DNA of 64,000 nucleotides from Rhizobium brockwellii (GCF_000769405.2 NZ_CP053443.1:62001-126000); one strand, 5' to 3'. Shown: positions 6,443 through 15,749, numbered from the stretch's first letter. Numbers and translations are program-made. Notes: generated by a model not told the origin, from the sequence alone.

Positions 6443-9400
6443 CTCTGACCTTGCCCTCGCTTCGAAAGCTCGGGCTTGAAGGTGATCGCCGCGCGATCGT
6501 TGGATGCCTGCGGTTCCGTGTTGGCAGTATCAGGCCCGGTCCGGCGCACGAGGCGCTTGAGCGCCTCGTTGAGGTCGTCGACAAAAGTGAAGATGACAGG
6601 GATGACGATGAGGCTGAGCAGCGTCGACATCATGACACCGCCGATCACCACGATCGCCATCGGCTGCCGAAAGCTGGAATCGCCGCCTGTCAGGCTGAGA
6701 GCGACCGGAAGCATGCCGAATGCCATGGCAATGGTGGTCATGATGATCGGCCGCGCGCGCTTGTGGCAGGCGTCTACAAGGGCATCGAACCGCGACATGC
6801 CCTGGCGACGCGACATGATCGCGTATTCGATGAGGAGAATGGAGTTCTTCGTCACCACGCCCATGAGCATGAGCAGCCCGATGACGGCCGACATCGAGAA
6901 GCTGGTTCCGGTCACCACCAGCGGCACCAGCGCACCGCCGAGCGAGAGCGGCAAAGCCATCAGAAGGGTGAGTGGCTGCAGGAAGTCGTGGAACAGCAGG
7001 ACGAGGACTGCGTAGATGCAGAACACACCGATGGCCATTGCAAGGCCAAAGCTCTGGAACAGCTCCGAACTGCGCTGAAGTTCGCCCTGTTCGACAAGGG
7101 TGACCCCCGGCGGCAGGCGCCGGAGCGCCGGCAGGGCCTGCGCTTCGCGGTTGACGTCGCCCAGGATGCGGCCGTTGAGCTCGACGGAAAGAGTGACATT
7201 GCGCATCCGGTCGATACGGTCGATCTCCGACGGGCTGCCGCCGATCCGGATATCGGCAATCGATCCGAGATCGACATTGCCGTTCGTTCCTGCCACTCGC
7301 ATGTTCTTGATGTCGTCGAGCTTCGTGCGCGTCTCGGGGCTGAAGCGGACGACGATCGGAACCTGGCGCTGCGGCAGGTTGAGCTTCGGCAGGTCGGCAG
7401 AGTAGTCTCCGTTCGTCGCCACGCGCACGGCCTCGGCGATGGCGCTCGACGTCACCCCAAGCGCTGCTGCGCGGGCGAAGTCGGGCGTGATCTGGATCTC
7501 CGGCGCCTGCCTGGCTGCGGTCGATGTCACCGCGCCGATGCCCTGCAGCGTGCGGAGCTGCTCTTCAAGTGCCGTGCTTGCACTGTCAAGCGCGTCGGCA
7601 TCGTCACTGGCAAGGGTGATCTCCAGCTTTGTGCCGTTGCCGCCGCCGCCGACTGCGACCCGCACGCCTGATAGGACCGAAAGAGCCTGCCGGATGTCGT
7701 TTTCGATTTCCGACTGTTTGCGGTCACGCTCGCCGATGGGCGACAGCACAGCGACGATCGTGGCGGATCCGACGTTGCTCGTGGTGCTGGAGTCGGGGCC
7801 GCCGCCCGAGGATGCGGAACCGACCGAAGAAAAGACATGTGTCACGTCCTGGAGTTTGCCGACGATATCGGCGGCCTTCGTGGTCGCGGCGTCCGTCTGC
7901 TCGATAGTTGCACCCGGCTGCATGGTGAGCGTGATCTGAGCTCGCGCGTCGTCGGAAGCGGGCAGGAAGCCGGATTTCAGGAGTGGGATAGTGGCAAACG
8001 AAAGTGCGACGACGACGGCAGTCACGGCCACCGTGGTCTTCCGGCGATTCATGGCGGCCTTCACGATTGCCAGATAGGCGCGCATGATGCGGCCGTCCTT
8101 TTCCTCGGTCGGATGGGCCTTCATGAAATAGGCGGCCATCATCGGCGTCAGCAGCCGCGCGACGACGAGCGAGACGAGGACCGCAACTGCGGCGGTGATA
8201 CCGAACTGGCGGAATATAAGGCCCGGTATGCCACTCATGAAGGCCGTCGGCAGGAAGACCGCGACCAGCGTGAAGGTGGTTGCGATGACGGCGAGCCCGA
8301 TCTCGTTGGCCGCCTCCAGAGCGGCGTCGATCGGCCGCTTGCCCATCTGCAGGTGGCGGGCGATGTTCTCGACCTCGACGATGGCATCATCGACGAGAAT
8401 GCCGACCACGAGCGACAGCGCCAGCAAGGTGACGATATTCAGGCTGAAGCCGGCCAGGTACATGACAAGGAAGGTCGGTATGACCGACAGCGGCAGCGCC
8501 ACGGCCGACAGGATCGTTGCACGCCAGTCCCGAAGGAAGAGCCAGACGACGATGATCGCCAGGATCGCCCCCTCGTACAGCATGTGCATCGAACCATCGT
8601 AGTTGTCGATGATCGGTCCGAGCGTGCTGTAGGCCTCCTCGATCTGGACGTTGGAATGCTTGGCTGCGAACTGTTTCATCGCCTTGTCGACGTCGTCCGC
8701 GACACCGCTGTCCGAAAACCCGTTCGAGCGCTTGATCTCGACGGCGACCACCGGTTTGCCGTCGAGATAAGCCATCGAGGACCGCTCGGCGAAGCTGTCC
8801 GTGACGGATGCGACATCGTCGAGACGAACCTGCTGCCCGTTGGCCAGAGGAATTCTGAGCTCCTTCAGAGCATCGACCGACGCCACGGCGCCGAGCGTGC
8901 GTAATGTCTGACGAGTGCCGCCAATCTCTCCAAGGCCACCAGAAGTATCGGCCTGAACCGACTTCAATTGCGCCGACACAGTGGTCGCCGTGACGCCGAA
9001 TGCCGCCATCGTTGTCGGATCGAGGTCGACGTGAACCTCGCGGTCGACACCGCCGATGCGGTTGACCTGTCCGACGCCCGATACCGATAGGAGCGCCTTG
9101 GTCAGATCGTTGTCGATGAACCAGGAGAGCTCGGTTTCATTAAGGGCGGTAGACTGGATGGCATAGGTGACCAGCGCCGAACTCTGCACGGTAACTTTGG
9201 TGACGCTTGGCGTTTGCATCTGCGCCGGCAGATCGGCCTTTGCGCTGTCGACGGCGTTGCGGACCTCGTTCAGGGCCGTTTCGCTGTCCTTCTCCAGTTT
9301 GAAGGACACGCTGATCGACACCGTGCCATCGGTGATCGTCGTCGTAACGTGGTCGAGATAGCTCAGCGAGGCAAGATTGTCCTCGATCGTGCGGGCGACC

Positions 9401-9585
9401 TCCGTTTCGAGCTGCGAAGGTGCTGCGCCATCGAGCGTCGCGGTAATTTTGATGGTCGGGAGGTCCATATCGGGGAAGTTCTGGACCGGCAGATGCTTGA
9501 AGGCCAGCAAACCGCCGACGGCAAGCATCGCAAAGAGCAGGATTGCCGGTACGGGATTGCGGATCGAAAATGCGGAAAAGTTCAT
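6439..9585 (-). CDS. RND-family efflux pump, inner-membrane transporter (HAE1/AcrB-type)
   Basis: 1048 residues, the normal size for a drug-exporting RND pump. It has one N-terminal membrane helix, two large periplasmic loops and two blocks of membrane helices. The proton-relay Asp pair lies at residues 399-400 in VVGILVDDAIVEVENI, and the TM10 Lys lies in LMGVVTKNSILLIEY. It works with a periplasmic adaptor and an outer-membrane channel to expel substrates using the proton gradient. The ATG at 9585 overlaps the stop of the adaptor gene (TGATG) with GGAGAAGG upstream; a TTG one codon earlier is not needed. Adaptor and pump form one transcript, and the outer-membrane factor is at 12975. Substrate range is not readable; multidrug export is the default inference. 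Confidence 0.95.
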   Translation of the reverse strand: MNFSAFSIRNPVPAILLFAMLAVGGLLAFKHLPVQNFPDMDLPTIKITATLDGAAPSQLETEVARTIEDNLASLSYLDHVTTTITDGTVSISVSFKLEKDSETALNEVRNAVDSAKADLPAQMQTPSVTKVTVQSSALVTYAIQSTALNETELSWFIDNDLTKALLSVSGVGQVNRIGGVDREVHVDLDPTTMAAFGVTATTVSAQLKSVQADTSGGLGEIGGTRQTLRTLGAVASVDALKELRIPLANGQQVRLDDVASVTDSFAERSSMAYLDGKPVVAVEIKRSNGFSDSGVADDVDKAMKQFAAKHSNVQIEEAYSTLGPIIDNYDGSMHMLYEGAILAIIVVWLFLRDWRATILSAVALPLSVIPTFLVMYLAGFSLNIVTLLALSLVVGILVDDAIVEVENIARHLQMGKRPIDAALEAANEIGLAVIATTFTLVAVFLPTAFMSGIPGLIFRQFGITAAVAVLVSLVVARLLTPMMAAYFMKAHPTEEKDGRIMRAYLAIVKAAMNRRKTTVAVTAVVVALSFATIPLLKSGFLPASDDARAQITLTMQPGATIEQTDAATTKAADIVGKLQDVTHVFSSVGSASSGGGPDSSTTSNVGSATIVAVLSPIGERDRKQSEIENDIRQALSVLSGVRVAVGGGGNGTKLEITLASDDADALDSASTALEEQLRTLQGIGAVTSTAARQAPEIQITPDFARAAALGVTSSAIAEAVRVATNGDYSADLPKLNLPQRQVPIVVRFSPETRTKLDDIKNMRVAGTNGNVDLGSIADIRIGGSPSEIDRIDRMRNVTLSVELNGRILGDVNREAQALPALRRLPPGVTLVEQGELQRSSELFQSFGLAMAIGVFCIYAVLVLLFHDFLQPLTLLMALPLSLGGALVPLVVTGTSFSMSAVIGLLMLMGVVTKNSILLIEYAIMSRRQGMSRFDALVDACHKRARPIIMTTIAMAFGMLPVALSLTGGDSSFRQPMAIVVIGGVMMSTLLSLIVIPVIFTFVDDLNEALKRLVRRTGPDTANTEPQASNDRAAITFKPELSKRGQGQR

Positions 9586-10685
9586 CAACCTTCTCCTGCA
9601 GTCTTCACGAGATCGTTGTCGGACAGAAACGCTCCGCCCGACGTCACCACTCTCGCCGACTTATCTAGGCCGGAGACGATCTCGACTTCGCCGTCGTTGC
9701 GGCGGCCGGTCTCCACTCGCACCCGCCTTACCCGCTTGTCCTCGCCGGCGGTGAAGACGTAGTTTATGCCGTCGCGGAAAACGATCGCCGTCTCCGGAAC
9801 CGTCAGCGCCGGCGTGGTCCTCAGTTCGATAGTGCCGGTGACATAAAGGCCGGTGCGCGGCTGAACATCCTGGGGAAGCGCGACATAGACGATCGCCCGG
9901 CTTGTATTGGTGTCGATCGAAGGTCCGACGAGCCTTACCTTGCCCTGAATGGGACGTCCGTCCGGCCCGTCGATGTCGACGCTCAATCCTTCCGAGATGC
10001 GTGAGAGGTAACGAGCCGAAACCTCGGCCTGCCATTCGACGCGCTGCTGGCGGACCAGGCGAAACAGTTCGGTGCCCGACGAGACGACCGCGCCGAGTTC
10101 GGCCGATCGCGAGGTTATCAGACCGTCGTCGACGGCCGTGACGGTTGTCTGGTCGAGCTTGATCTTCTGGCTGTCGAGCGCCGCCTCTTCTGACGCAAGA
10201 CTTGCCGTTGCCGTCTGTTCGTCGGCGAAATATTCGACGATCTTTTCATCCGAGAGGGCGCCGGAGGGTTGGAGCTGGCGAGCCCGATCCGCATTGGCCT
10301 TCGCCTTTGTCAGGTTTGCCTTAGCGGTCACGACGGCCGCCTCCTGCTTGCGAAGGTCGGCCTGCACGCTGTCCTGCGACATCAGGACGAGGGTCTGCCC
10401 CTTCTTAACCACGGAGCCGACGTCGGCCAGGATTTCGGTTACGCGCAGACCGCTCGTCTCGGAAGCGATGATGGCTTCCTGCCAGGGCTTCAGCCAGCCG
10501 CTTGCGGGAACGGTTTCCGGCCAGTCTCGCTCAGCCGGCGTCACCAGCGAGACGGTCAGGGCGGGGGCGGCGGATTGATCCGCCATCCCATTGCGCAGGG
10601 GAAGCAGGAGCGCTGCCGCAACAAGAGCGGCAGCGAATATTCTGGGCGGTTTTCTCAATGATGCATTCCTTGTGGTCGAAGGCAT
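9585..10685 (-). CDS. RND efflux periplasmic adaptor (membrane fusion protein, HlyD/AcrA family)
   Basis: 366 residues with an N-terminal signal or anchor segment (about 13-32, RKPPRIFAAALVAAALLLPL), then a split biotinyl-lipoyl-like domain around a helical hairpin (charged stretch about 110-150 with LRKQEAAVVTAKANLTKAKA), a beta-barrel domain and a C-terminal membrane-proximal domain. It bridges the inner-membrane pump to the outer-membrane channel. It is the first gene of the minus-strand adaptor-pump operon and overlaps the pump start by one base. Its promoter region, shared with the divergent response-regulator gene, contains copy A of the 36-bp repeat element, so it is very probably controlled by that two-component system. 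Confidence 0.93.
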   Translation of the reverse strand: MPSTTRNASLRKPPRIFAAALVAAALLLPLRNGMADQSAAPALTVSLVTPAERDWPETVPASGWLKPWQEAIIASETSGLRVTEILADVGSVVKKGQTLVLMSQDSVQADLRKQEAAVVTAKANLTKAKANADRARQLQPSGALSDEKIVEYFADEQTATASLASEEAALDSQKIKLDQTTVTAVDDGLITSRSAELGAVVSSGTELFRLVRQQRVEWQAEVSARYLSRISEGLSVDIDGPDGRPIQGKVRLVGPSIDTNTSRAIVYVALPQDVQPRTGLYVTGTIELRTTPALTVPETAIVFRDGINYVFTAGEDKRVRRVRVETGRRNDGEVEIVSGLDKSARVVTSGGAFLSDNDLVKTAGEG

Positions 10686-10795
10686 GGGTGCCTTTTCCCG
10701 ATCCGTGCCAACTCGATGAGGGATTGCGGCTCATGATGAGGCAACCCGATCCTGGCTCGCGGTGATGTCATGGAAGGATAAGTAACGGGGTGAAC

Positions 10796-10831
10796 GTTAA
10801 GTGCGGTCAAGTTAGTGTTAAGTTAGGTAAA
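10796..10831 (+). promoter_or_regulatory. Copy A of the 36-bp four-repeat element, between adaptor and response-regulator genes
   Basis: Four direct hexamers GTTAAG, GTCAAG, GTTAAG and GTAAAA start at element positions 1, 11, 22 and 32. The element lies 110 bp upstream of the adaptor start and 63 bp upstream of the response-regulator start, in the only divergent promoter region of the efflux locus. The helical-phase spacing of direct repeats is the pattern bound by dimers of OmpR/PhoB-type regulators. It is the best candidate operator for the adjacent regulator, allowing autoregulation and pump control. Confidence 0.7.
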
Positions 10832-10893
10832 ACTCGGTCGCGCGACTGTGTTTGTGCTGTATGGCTTCTTGGGATTAATGACGGACGAAGTGA

Positions 10894-11580
10894 ATGAACA
10901 AAGTTCTCCTCATCGACGATGATGCCGAGCTGACGACGCTTTTGCAGGAATATCTGGTCGAAGAAGGATATGAGGTCGTCACCGATACGGACGGTCGCGC
11001 CGCCATTGCGGCGGCGGCCGGCAATACGGTCGATATCATCGTGCTCGACATCATGATGCCTCGGATGAACGGGATCGAGGTTCTGCAGAGGATCAGGAAG
11101 CTCAGCCAGGTCCCGGTCCTGATGCTGACCGCAAGGGGCGATGACGTCGACAGGATATCGGGTCTCAATCTCGGCGCCGACGACTATGTGCCGAAGCCAT
11201 GCTCGCCGGGCGAACTTGCGGCGAGGTTGCGCGCTATCCTCCGCCGGGCAGGCCAGCCGGCGGCCGGTACTTCGACCGACACGATAAGGGCGGGAAAACT
11301 CGTGATTCATCCGAGCAGCAGGATCGCCGAATGGCGCGGCGAAAGCTTGGAACTGACCGGCACGGAATTCAGCCTGATCGAGGTCCTCGCCCGCAGCGCC
11401 GGCCAGCTCGTGTCGAAGCAGGACATTTCGAAGCGGGCCTTCGGCAAGCCGCTGACCCCGTTCGATCGCCGTATCGACGTTCATATCAGCAGCGTTCGTC
11501 AGAAGCTCGGACTGAGGGAGGACGGACAATCCTGGATCCAGTCCGTTCGCGGCCAGGGCTATCAACTTCTCGTGGACTGA
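10894..11580 (+). CDS. Two-component response regulator, OmpR/PhoB family
   Basis: 228 residues. The receiver domain has the acidic triad Asp8-Asp9-Asp10, phospho-acceptor Asp52 (VLDIMMP), switch Thr79 and Lys101 (VPKPCSPGEL). The C-terminal winged-helix domain has LELTGTEFSLIEVLARSAG and ends in the typical VRGQGYQLLVD. It resembles CpxR-like regulators that respond to envelope stress or efflux substrates. The sensor kinase gene follows 2 nt after the stop, so the two are co-translated from one transcript. It probably binds the 36-bp elements at 10796, 12889 and 6200. Confidence 0.95.
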   Translation: MNKVLLIDDDAELTTLLQEYLVEEGYEVVTDTDGRAAIAAAAGNTVDIIVLDIMMPRMNGIEVLQRIRKLSQVPVLMLTARGDDVDRISGLNLGADDYVPKPCSPGELAARLRAILRRAGQPAAGTSTDTIRAGKLVIHPSSRIAEWRGESLELTGTEFSLIEVLARSAGQLVSKQDISKRAFGKPLTPFDRRIDVHISSVRQKLGLREDGQSWIQSVRGQGYQLLVD

Positions 11581-11582
11581 CC

Positions 11583-12872
11583 ATGCCCCGGCTTTTCTGG
11601 AAATTCTTCACGACGATCTGGCTGACGATGGCGGTGACAGTCGGCGTGATCTTCCTGCTCGTCAATTTTCTCCAGGGGGTTCCTTTTGCGCGCGAACTGG
11701 ATGAAGAGCGGCGAGCGATCACCCTGAACCTGACCGCAAACGTGCTCGCCAAAGATGGCGAAGATGCCGCCACCTATTTCGTGCGCACAAGCGAAGAGAC
11801 GCTACCGCCCGGTCTGACGATCTCCAAGACTGCGAAAGCCGATGCCTGTGCTGTTCCAAAGACCGTCGATACAAGATCCGTCCTGAAGGACGGAGTTTGC
11901 TATCAGATTTCCCTGCCGGTTCGGGCCACTTTCACGTTCGACGCCATTGGTCCGTTCATACCGTGGCTCGCGATCCTGATTTCCAGCACGATATCGGCAG
12001 GCGCACTTGCCCGGTACCTCATTCGTCCCGTCGTGCATCTTCGTGATGGCTTGAGCGCGCTTGCGCATGGCCGCTTCGACTTCCGCATCGGTGACAAAAT
12101 GGCCGGCCGAAAAGACGAGGTCACCGCGCTTGCGCATGACTTCGATTCCAGCGCCGCCCGGCTTCAGGAGCTGCAGGATGCGCAGCAGCGGTTGTTCCAC
12201 GATGTCTCCCACGAGCTGCGTTCGCCTTTGTCCCGCCTGCAGGCCGCTGTCGGCGTGCTGCGGCAGAGCCCTGCGAAACTCGGCGCCATGCTGGACCGCA
12301 TGGACCGGGAGGTCGAACGGCTCGATGCACTGGTCGGCGAAGTTCTGACGCTTGCCAGGTTGACTGCGGGATCCAGCCGACCGCTGAAAACGCACACGCT
12401 TGATGTCATCGAACTCCTGAACGAAATCCTCGGCGACGCCGCATTCGAAGCCCAGGCGCGGGAGGTCTCGATCACAACCAGTGTCGAGGGCACCTTCCGC
12501 GCAGAAGTCGAAGGCGAACTGATCTACAGGGCGCTCGAAAACGTCGTCCGCAACGCCGTCAAATATACGGCCGAGCATTCGCGCATATCCGTGTCCTGCG
12601 AGGCGACGGCCGAGCGGCTCAAAATCTGTGTCACCGATCAAGGGCCAGGTGTCAGGCGGGACGAACTCGAACGGATCTTCCAGCCGTTCTCACGCGGAGA
12701 CGAGGCTGTGCCGAGCGGCGGATATGGCCTGGGTCTGGCAATCACCAGGCAGGCCATCGAGCGCCATGGCGGGCGTGTGTATGCATCGTTGCCGGATGCC
12801 GGAGGTCTGGCAATCACCCTGGAGCTTCCCAGAAAGCCGACGCCCTATGGTTCGGCTGACGACCAAGCCTGA
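11583..12872 (+). CDS. Sensor histidine kinase, CpxA/HAMP type
   Basis: 429 residues: membrane helix at about 11-31, a periplasmic sensor region of about 95 residues, a second membrane helix at about 124-142, and a HAMP linker. The dimerisation domain follows with phospho-acceptor His210 in HDVSHELRSPLSRL, then an ATPase domain with N-box ENVVRNAVKY, G1 VTDQGPGV and G2 GGYGLGLAI. It senses a periplasmic or membrane signal and phosphorylates the response regulator encoded directly upstream. The open frame runs back to 11199 inside the regulator gene, but ATG 11583 directly after its stop gives a normal N-terminal membrane helix. Two cysteines (89 and 106) in the small sensor loop could form a disulfide. 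Confidence 0.94.
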   Translation: MPRLFWKFFTTIWLTMAVTVGVIFLLVNFLQGVPFARELDEERRAITLNLTANVLAKDGEDAATYFVRTSEETLPPGLTISKTAKADACAVPKTVDTRSVLKDGVCYQISLPVRATFTFDAIGPFIPWLAILISSTISAGALARYLIRPVVHLRDGLSALAHGRFDFRIGDKMAGRKDEVTALAHDFDSSAARLQELQDAQQRLFHDVSHELRSPLSRLQAAVGVLRQSPAKLGAMLDRMDREVERLDALVGEVLTLARLTAGSSRPLKTHTLDVIELLNEILGDAAFEAQAREVSITTSVEGTFRAEVEGELIYRALENVVRNAVKYTAEHSRISVSCEATAERLKICVTDQGPGVRRDELERIFQPFSRGDEAVPSGGYGLGLAITRQAIERHGGRVYASLPDAGGLAITLELPRKPTPYGSADDQA

Positions 12873-12888
12873 TCCGGCTCCCCGCGAT

Positions 12889-12924
12889 TTTACCTAACTT
12901 TACAGTGCCTTTACCGCCATTAAC
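12889..12924 (-). promoter_or_regulatory. Copy C of the 36-bp four-repeat element, upstream of the outer-membrane factor gene
   Basis: Minus-strand copy of the element, starting 17 nt after the kinase stop and ending 50 bp before the outer-membrane factor start. Hexamer equivalents are GTTAAT, GTAAAG, GTAAAG and GTAAAA at positions 1, 11, 22 and 32. Its orientation relative to the downstream gene is the same as that of copy A relative to the adaptor gene, which supports a common activator role at both efflux promoters. Confidence 0.68.
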
Positions 12925-12974
12925 GTTGGCGCCGCTAAGCCTGAACCTACGATCCCGGTTCAGAAAGCTCGCCT

Positions 12975-14429
12975 GTGAGTCCGTCGCTCTGCACGAAAAT
13001 ATCATCCCTCCGCTACGCCGCATCGGCATTCATGCTTCTGCTGGCGGGCTGCGTCAGCGGCCCGGATCACGTTCCCCCACAGATGCCGCTTCCTGCTAAG
13101 TTCCGAGAGGGCGGGACCAAGAGCAACGGCGATGTCGTGACGGCGCAGTGGTGGACGGCCTATCGTGACAAGCAGCTCGACGGCCTGGTTGCTCATGGTC
13201 TCAGCGAGAACCTTGATGTCCTGCAGGCGCTCGAGCGGATCAATTCGGCTTCCGCCAATGTCACGGTTGCCGGTGCCGGTGGCCTGCCGAGCCTCGATGT
13301 CGGCGCATCGCACACCGTGTCCGGTGAGAAGGGTTCTGAGCGTACGACCATCGGCACCACGAATACGACAGGCGGCGAGGCCAGCCTTTCCTGGCTGCTC
13401 GACTTCTTCGGCCAGTACCGTCGCTCGAAGGAGAGTGCGATTGCCTCGCTGGGCGCCGCCTATGCAACGGCCGACAATGCAAAGCTCACCTTCCTGAAAG
13501 ACTTGGTCGAGAGCTATATCGACGCCCGCTATTACCAGCAGCGCATCGCGCTTTCACAGGCGAGCCTGAAATCCCGCCAACAGACTTACGAACTCACGCA
13601 GCTGCAGCTCAAGGCAGGTGCGGCCTCCCGCCTCGACGTCGTTCAGGCCGAGGGTCTGGTACAGTCGACAAAGTCCGACATTCCTGGCCTCCAACAGAGC
13701 TTCACCGAATCGGCACATCACATTGCCACTCTGCTCGGGATGCCGGCGGCTTCGCTGATGGGCGAACTGCAGAAAAGCGCCGGTCAGCCGGTTTTCCGCG
13801 GCGACATTCGCGCCGGCATTCCGGCCGACCTGATCCGCAACCGTCCCGATATCCGCAAGGCAGAACGCGAGCTGGCGGCGGCCGTGGCCGATATCGGTGC
13901 TGCCGAAGCCCAGCTTTATCCATCGATCTCGCTCTCCGGTTCGATCTCGCCGAGCTGGGTCAAATCATCGGGCGCCAGCGGCGGAACCTTGACCAGTTGG
14001 TCGTTCGGACCGACGCTCAACCTGCCGATCTTCGATGGCGGCAAATTGCGTGCGAATGTTGATATCGAAAAATCCGATGCCAAGACCCAGTATCTCGCCT
14101 GGAAAGAGGCGGTGCTGAACGGGGTCGAAGAAGTGGAAAACGCCCTGTCGGCAGTTCGCCATGACACGCAGACACTGGCGCCGCTGCGCAGGCAGGTGCA
14201 GACGGCGGAGGAATCACTCGCGCTTTCAACGACGAGCTATAAAGACGGCGCCTCGTCGCTGCTTGACGTCCTGGACGCTCAGCGTTCCGTCTCCGATGCC
14301 CAGGCAAGTCTTGCAGCCACCGTGCAGCAGGCCGCCAAGGACTATGTGGACCTCTACGTCGCCATTGGCGCCGGCTACCTGACGGAACAAGGGCAGAACG
14401 CTCCCGAGCGAGCTGCGAAGTCAGATTAA
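12975..14429 (+). CDS. Outer-membrane efflux lipoprotein (TolC/OprM/NodT family)
   Basis: 484 residues. The N-terminus carries a lipoprotein signal with lipobox LLAGC (Cys26), followed by two homologous TolC-type repeats of paired coiled-coil helices; NRPDIRKAERELAAAVADIG is a conserved OprM/NodT segment. The product forms the trimeric outer-membrane channel for the adaptor and pump encoded at 9585-10685 and 6439-9585. The GTG at 12975 is the only start that gives a complete signal peptide; the next ATG at 13032 would leave just a few residues before the lipobox. It is third in the plus-strand run after the two-component genes, but it has its own 36-bp element and so probably its own promoter. 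Confidence 0.92.
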   Translation: MSPSLCTKISSLRYAASAFMLLLAGCVSGPDHVPPQMPLPAKFREGGTKSNGDVVTAQWWTAYRDKQLDGLVAHGLSENLDVLQALERINSASANVTVAGAGGLPSLDVGASHTVSGEKGSERTTIGTTNTTGGEASLSWLLDFFGQYRRSKESAIASLGAAYATADNAKLTFLKDLVESYIDARYYQQRIALSQASLKSRQQTYELTQLQLKAGAASRLDVVQAEGLVQSTKSDIPGLQQSFTESAHHIATLLGMPAASLMGELQKSAGQPVFRGDIRAGIPADLIRNRPDIRKAERELAAAVADIGAAEAQLYPSISLSGSISPSWVKSSGASGGTLTSWSFGPTLNLPIFDGGKLRANVDIEKSDAKTQYLAWKEAVLNGVEEVENALSAVRHDTQTLAPLRRQVQTAEESLALSTTSYKDGASSLLDVLDAQRSVSDAQASLAATVQQAAKDYVDLYVAIGAGYLTEQGQNAPERAAKSD

Positions 14430-14461
14430 TTGACCGAAGACGGTCAAGCGAGCGCCTCGCT
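14430..14461. terminator. Pair of hairpins between convergent genes
   Basis: TTGACCG/CGGTCAA with an AAGA loop (14430-14447) and AGCGAG/CTCGCT with a CGC loop (14447-14461) fill the 34-bp gap between the convergent outer-membrane factor and CitE-like genes. This is the expected place for a bidirectional terminator. Neither has a long T-run. Confidence 0.45.
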
Positions 14462-14463
14462 GG

Positions 14464-15300
14464 CTATCGGCCTGTTATCTCCAGGATGCGGATCGCGAGC
14501 TTGAGATGCGGCAGGTCCAGCATACGTCCGTCGAGCTGGAAGACGCCTGCGTCGGGCCTGGCGGCGAAGGCGGCGGCGACTTTCTCCGCCCAGGCGATTT
14601 CGGATGCATCCGGCGTGAAGGCGTGATTGATCACTTCGACCTGGCTTGGATGGATGGCCATCATGCCGGAAAAGCCGTCGCGCCGGGCGCGGCCGACATA
14701 GGCCCTGAGACCGTTGAGATCGCGGAAATCGGGATAGACGGTGTCGATTGCCGGAACGGCGGCGGCATGGGCGCCGAATAGTGTGAGCGAACGGGCAAGC
14801 TCGTAAGGTGGCGTATAGCGGCCATCCGTCCTCCGCGCGGTCGTAGCCCCCATCGCGGCGGGCAGATCCTCCGCACCCCATGTCAGGCCGCAGAGGCTGG
14901 TCGAGACATCCCGGTAGCTGCCGATCTCGAAGATCGCCGATGGCGTTTCGGTTGCGATCGGCAGGATGGGCATTGCAGATGCAAGAGAGCCTGCGAGCTT
15001 CAGCACCGAAGCAGCACCCTCGGCCTTCGGCAGCACGATCGCGAAAGGATGAAGGCCGCTCAAAGCGGCAAGGTCGTCTTCGAATTCTGGCGAGGCGAGG
15101 GGATTGATGCGGATCAGGAGAGGGGTCTCGCCGGCATGATGCAAGACGAACTCGTGCACGCTCTCGCGCGCTTTCGGCTTGTTTAGGGGCGCAACCGCAT
15201 CTTCCAGGTCGAGAATGACGGCATCGGCGCCCGAGGCGAGCGCCTTCTCGAAACGTTCCGGCCGGTCACCGGGCGCAAAGAGCAGCGAGCGCAGCCTCAT
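14464..15300 (-). CDS. CitE-like acyl-CoA lyase (HpcH/HpaI aldolase family)
   Basis: 278 residues of TIM-barrel type. [16 protein letters not shown] at the start, [13 protein letters not shown] with the metal-binding acidic residues, and [13 protein letters not shown] are characteristic of CitE-like and citramalyl/malyl-CoA lyases, which cleave 3-hydroxyacyl-CoAs to acetyl-CoA and an oxoacid. The start at 15300 overlaps the preceding stop (ATGA); an in-frame ATG 36 bp upstream would lie within the hydratase gene. As last gene of the leucine-catabolic operon it stands where HMG-CoA lyase normally sits, so cleavage of 3-hydroxy-3-methylglutaryl-CoA or a close analogue such as citramalyl-CoA is the leading inference. 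Family membership is firm; the substrate is not. Confidence 0.85.
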   Translation of the reverse strand: MRLRSLLFAPGDRPERFEKALASGADAVILDLEDAVAPLNKPKARESVHEFVLHHAGETPLLIRINPLASPEFEDDLAALSGLHPFAIVLPKAEGAASVLKLAGSLASAMPILPIATETPSAIFEIGSYRDVSTSLCGLTWGAEDLPAAMGATTARRTDGRYTPPYELARSLTLFGAHAAAVPAIDTVYPDFRDLNGLRAYVGRARRDGFSGMMAIHPSQVEVINHAFTPDASEIAWAEKVAAAFAARPDAGVFQLDGRMLDLPHLKLAIRILEITGR

Positions 15301-15749
15301 GACGGCTTCACCTTCAGCATTGCCGTGCGCAGGCACTGGCAGACGATCTCGCCGCGCTGGTTCAGTGTCATGTGTTGGAAGGTGACGATGCCGGCATCGG
15401 GGCGGGAGTTCGAGCGACGCAACTCCATCACCTCGGTTTCCACCCGCAGCGTATCGCCGATGAAGACCGGCTTTGGCATCGTCACCTTGTCATAGCCGAG
15501 ATTGGCGACGAGCGTGCCGAGCGTCGTGTCGCCGACCGAAAGGCCGACGGTGAGCGCAAAAGTGAAGGTGCCGTTGACGACGATCCGGCCGAATTCGGTG
15601 CCGGCGGCATAATCGGCGTCGAGATGCAGCGGCTGCGGATTGTGGGAGAGCGTCGTGAACAGCAGATTGTCGGTCTCGGTGACCGTGCGACGGAGGTCAT
15701 GGGCGATGCGGTCGCCGACCGTCCACTCGTCGAAATAACGGCCGGCCAT
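15297..15749 (-). CDS. MaoC-type hot-dog-fold enoyl-CoA hydratase
   Basis: 150 residues with a single MaoC hot-dog domain. The hydratase signature region reads [15 protein letters not shown]: the catalytic His is present, but the position usually held by Asp in D-x-N-P-x-H appears as Asn, an oddity worth checking. [19 protein letters not shown] and [19 protein letters not shown] are other family-typical segments. The start at 15749 overlaps the stop of the carboxylase alpha gene (TGATG), and its own stop overlaps the CitE-like start. Position in the operon suggests hydration of 3-methylglutaconyl-CoA, a job usually done by a crotonase-type enzyme. A mesaconyl- or itaconyl-CoA hydratase-like specificity is the alternative. 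Confidence 0.82.
   Translation of the reverse strand: MAGRYFDEWTVGDRIAHDLRRTVTETDNLLFTTLSHNPQPLHLDADYAAGTEFGRIVVNGTFTFALTVGLSVGDTTLGTLVANLGYDKVTMPKPVFIGDTLRVETEVMELRRSNSRPDAGIVTFQHMTLNQRGEIVCQCLRTAMLKVKPS

Noticed and set aside
6372..6479. 35-codon plus-strand frame with a GAAGAGG site after copy B of the repeat element
   Set aside because: It overlaps the end of the pump gene in antisense, has no recognisable features, and the element appears to face the other way.
6451..8904. Long plus-strand frames opposite the RND pump
   Set aside because: Charged low-complexity readings of the opposite strand; the pump is complete on the minus strand.
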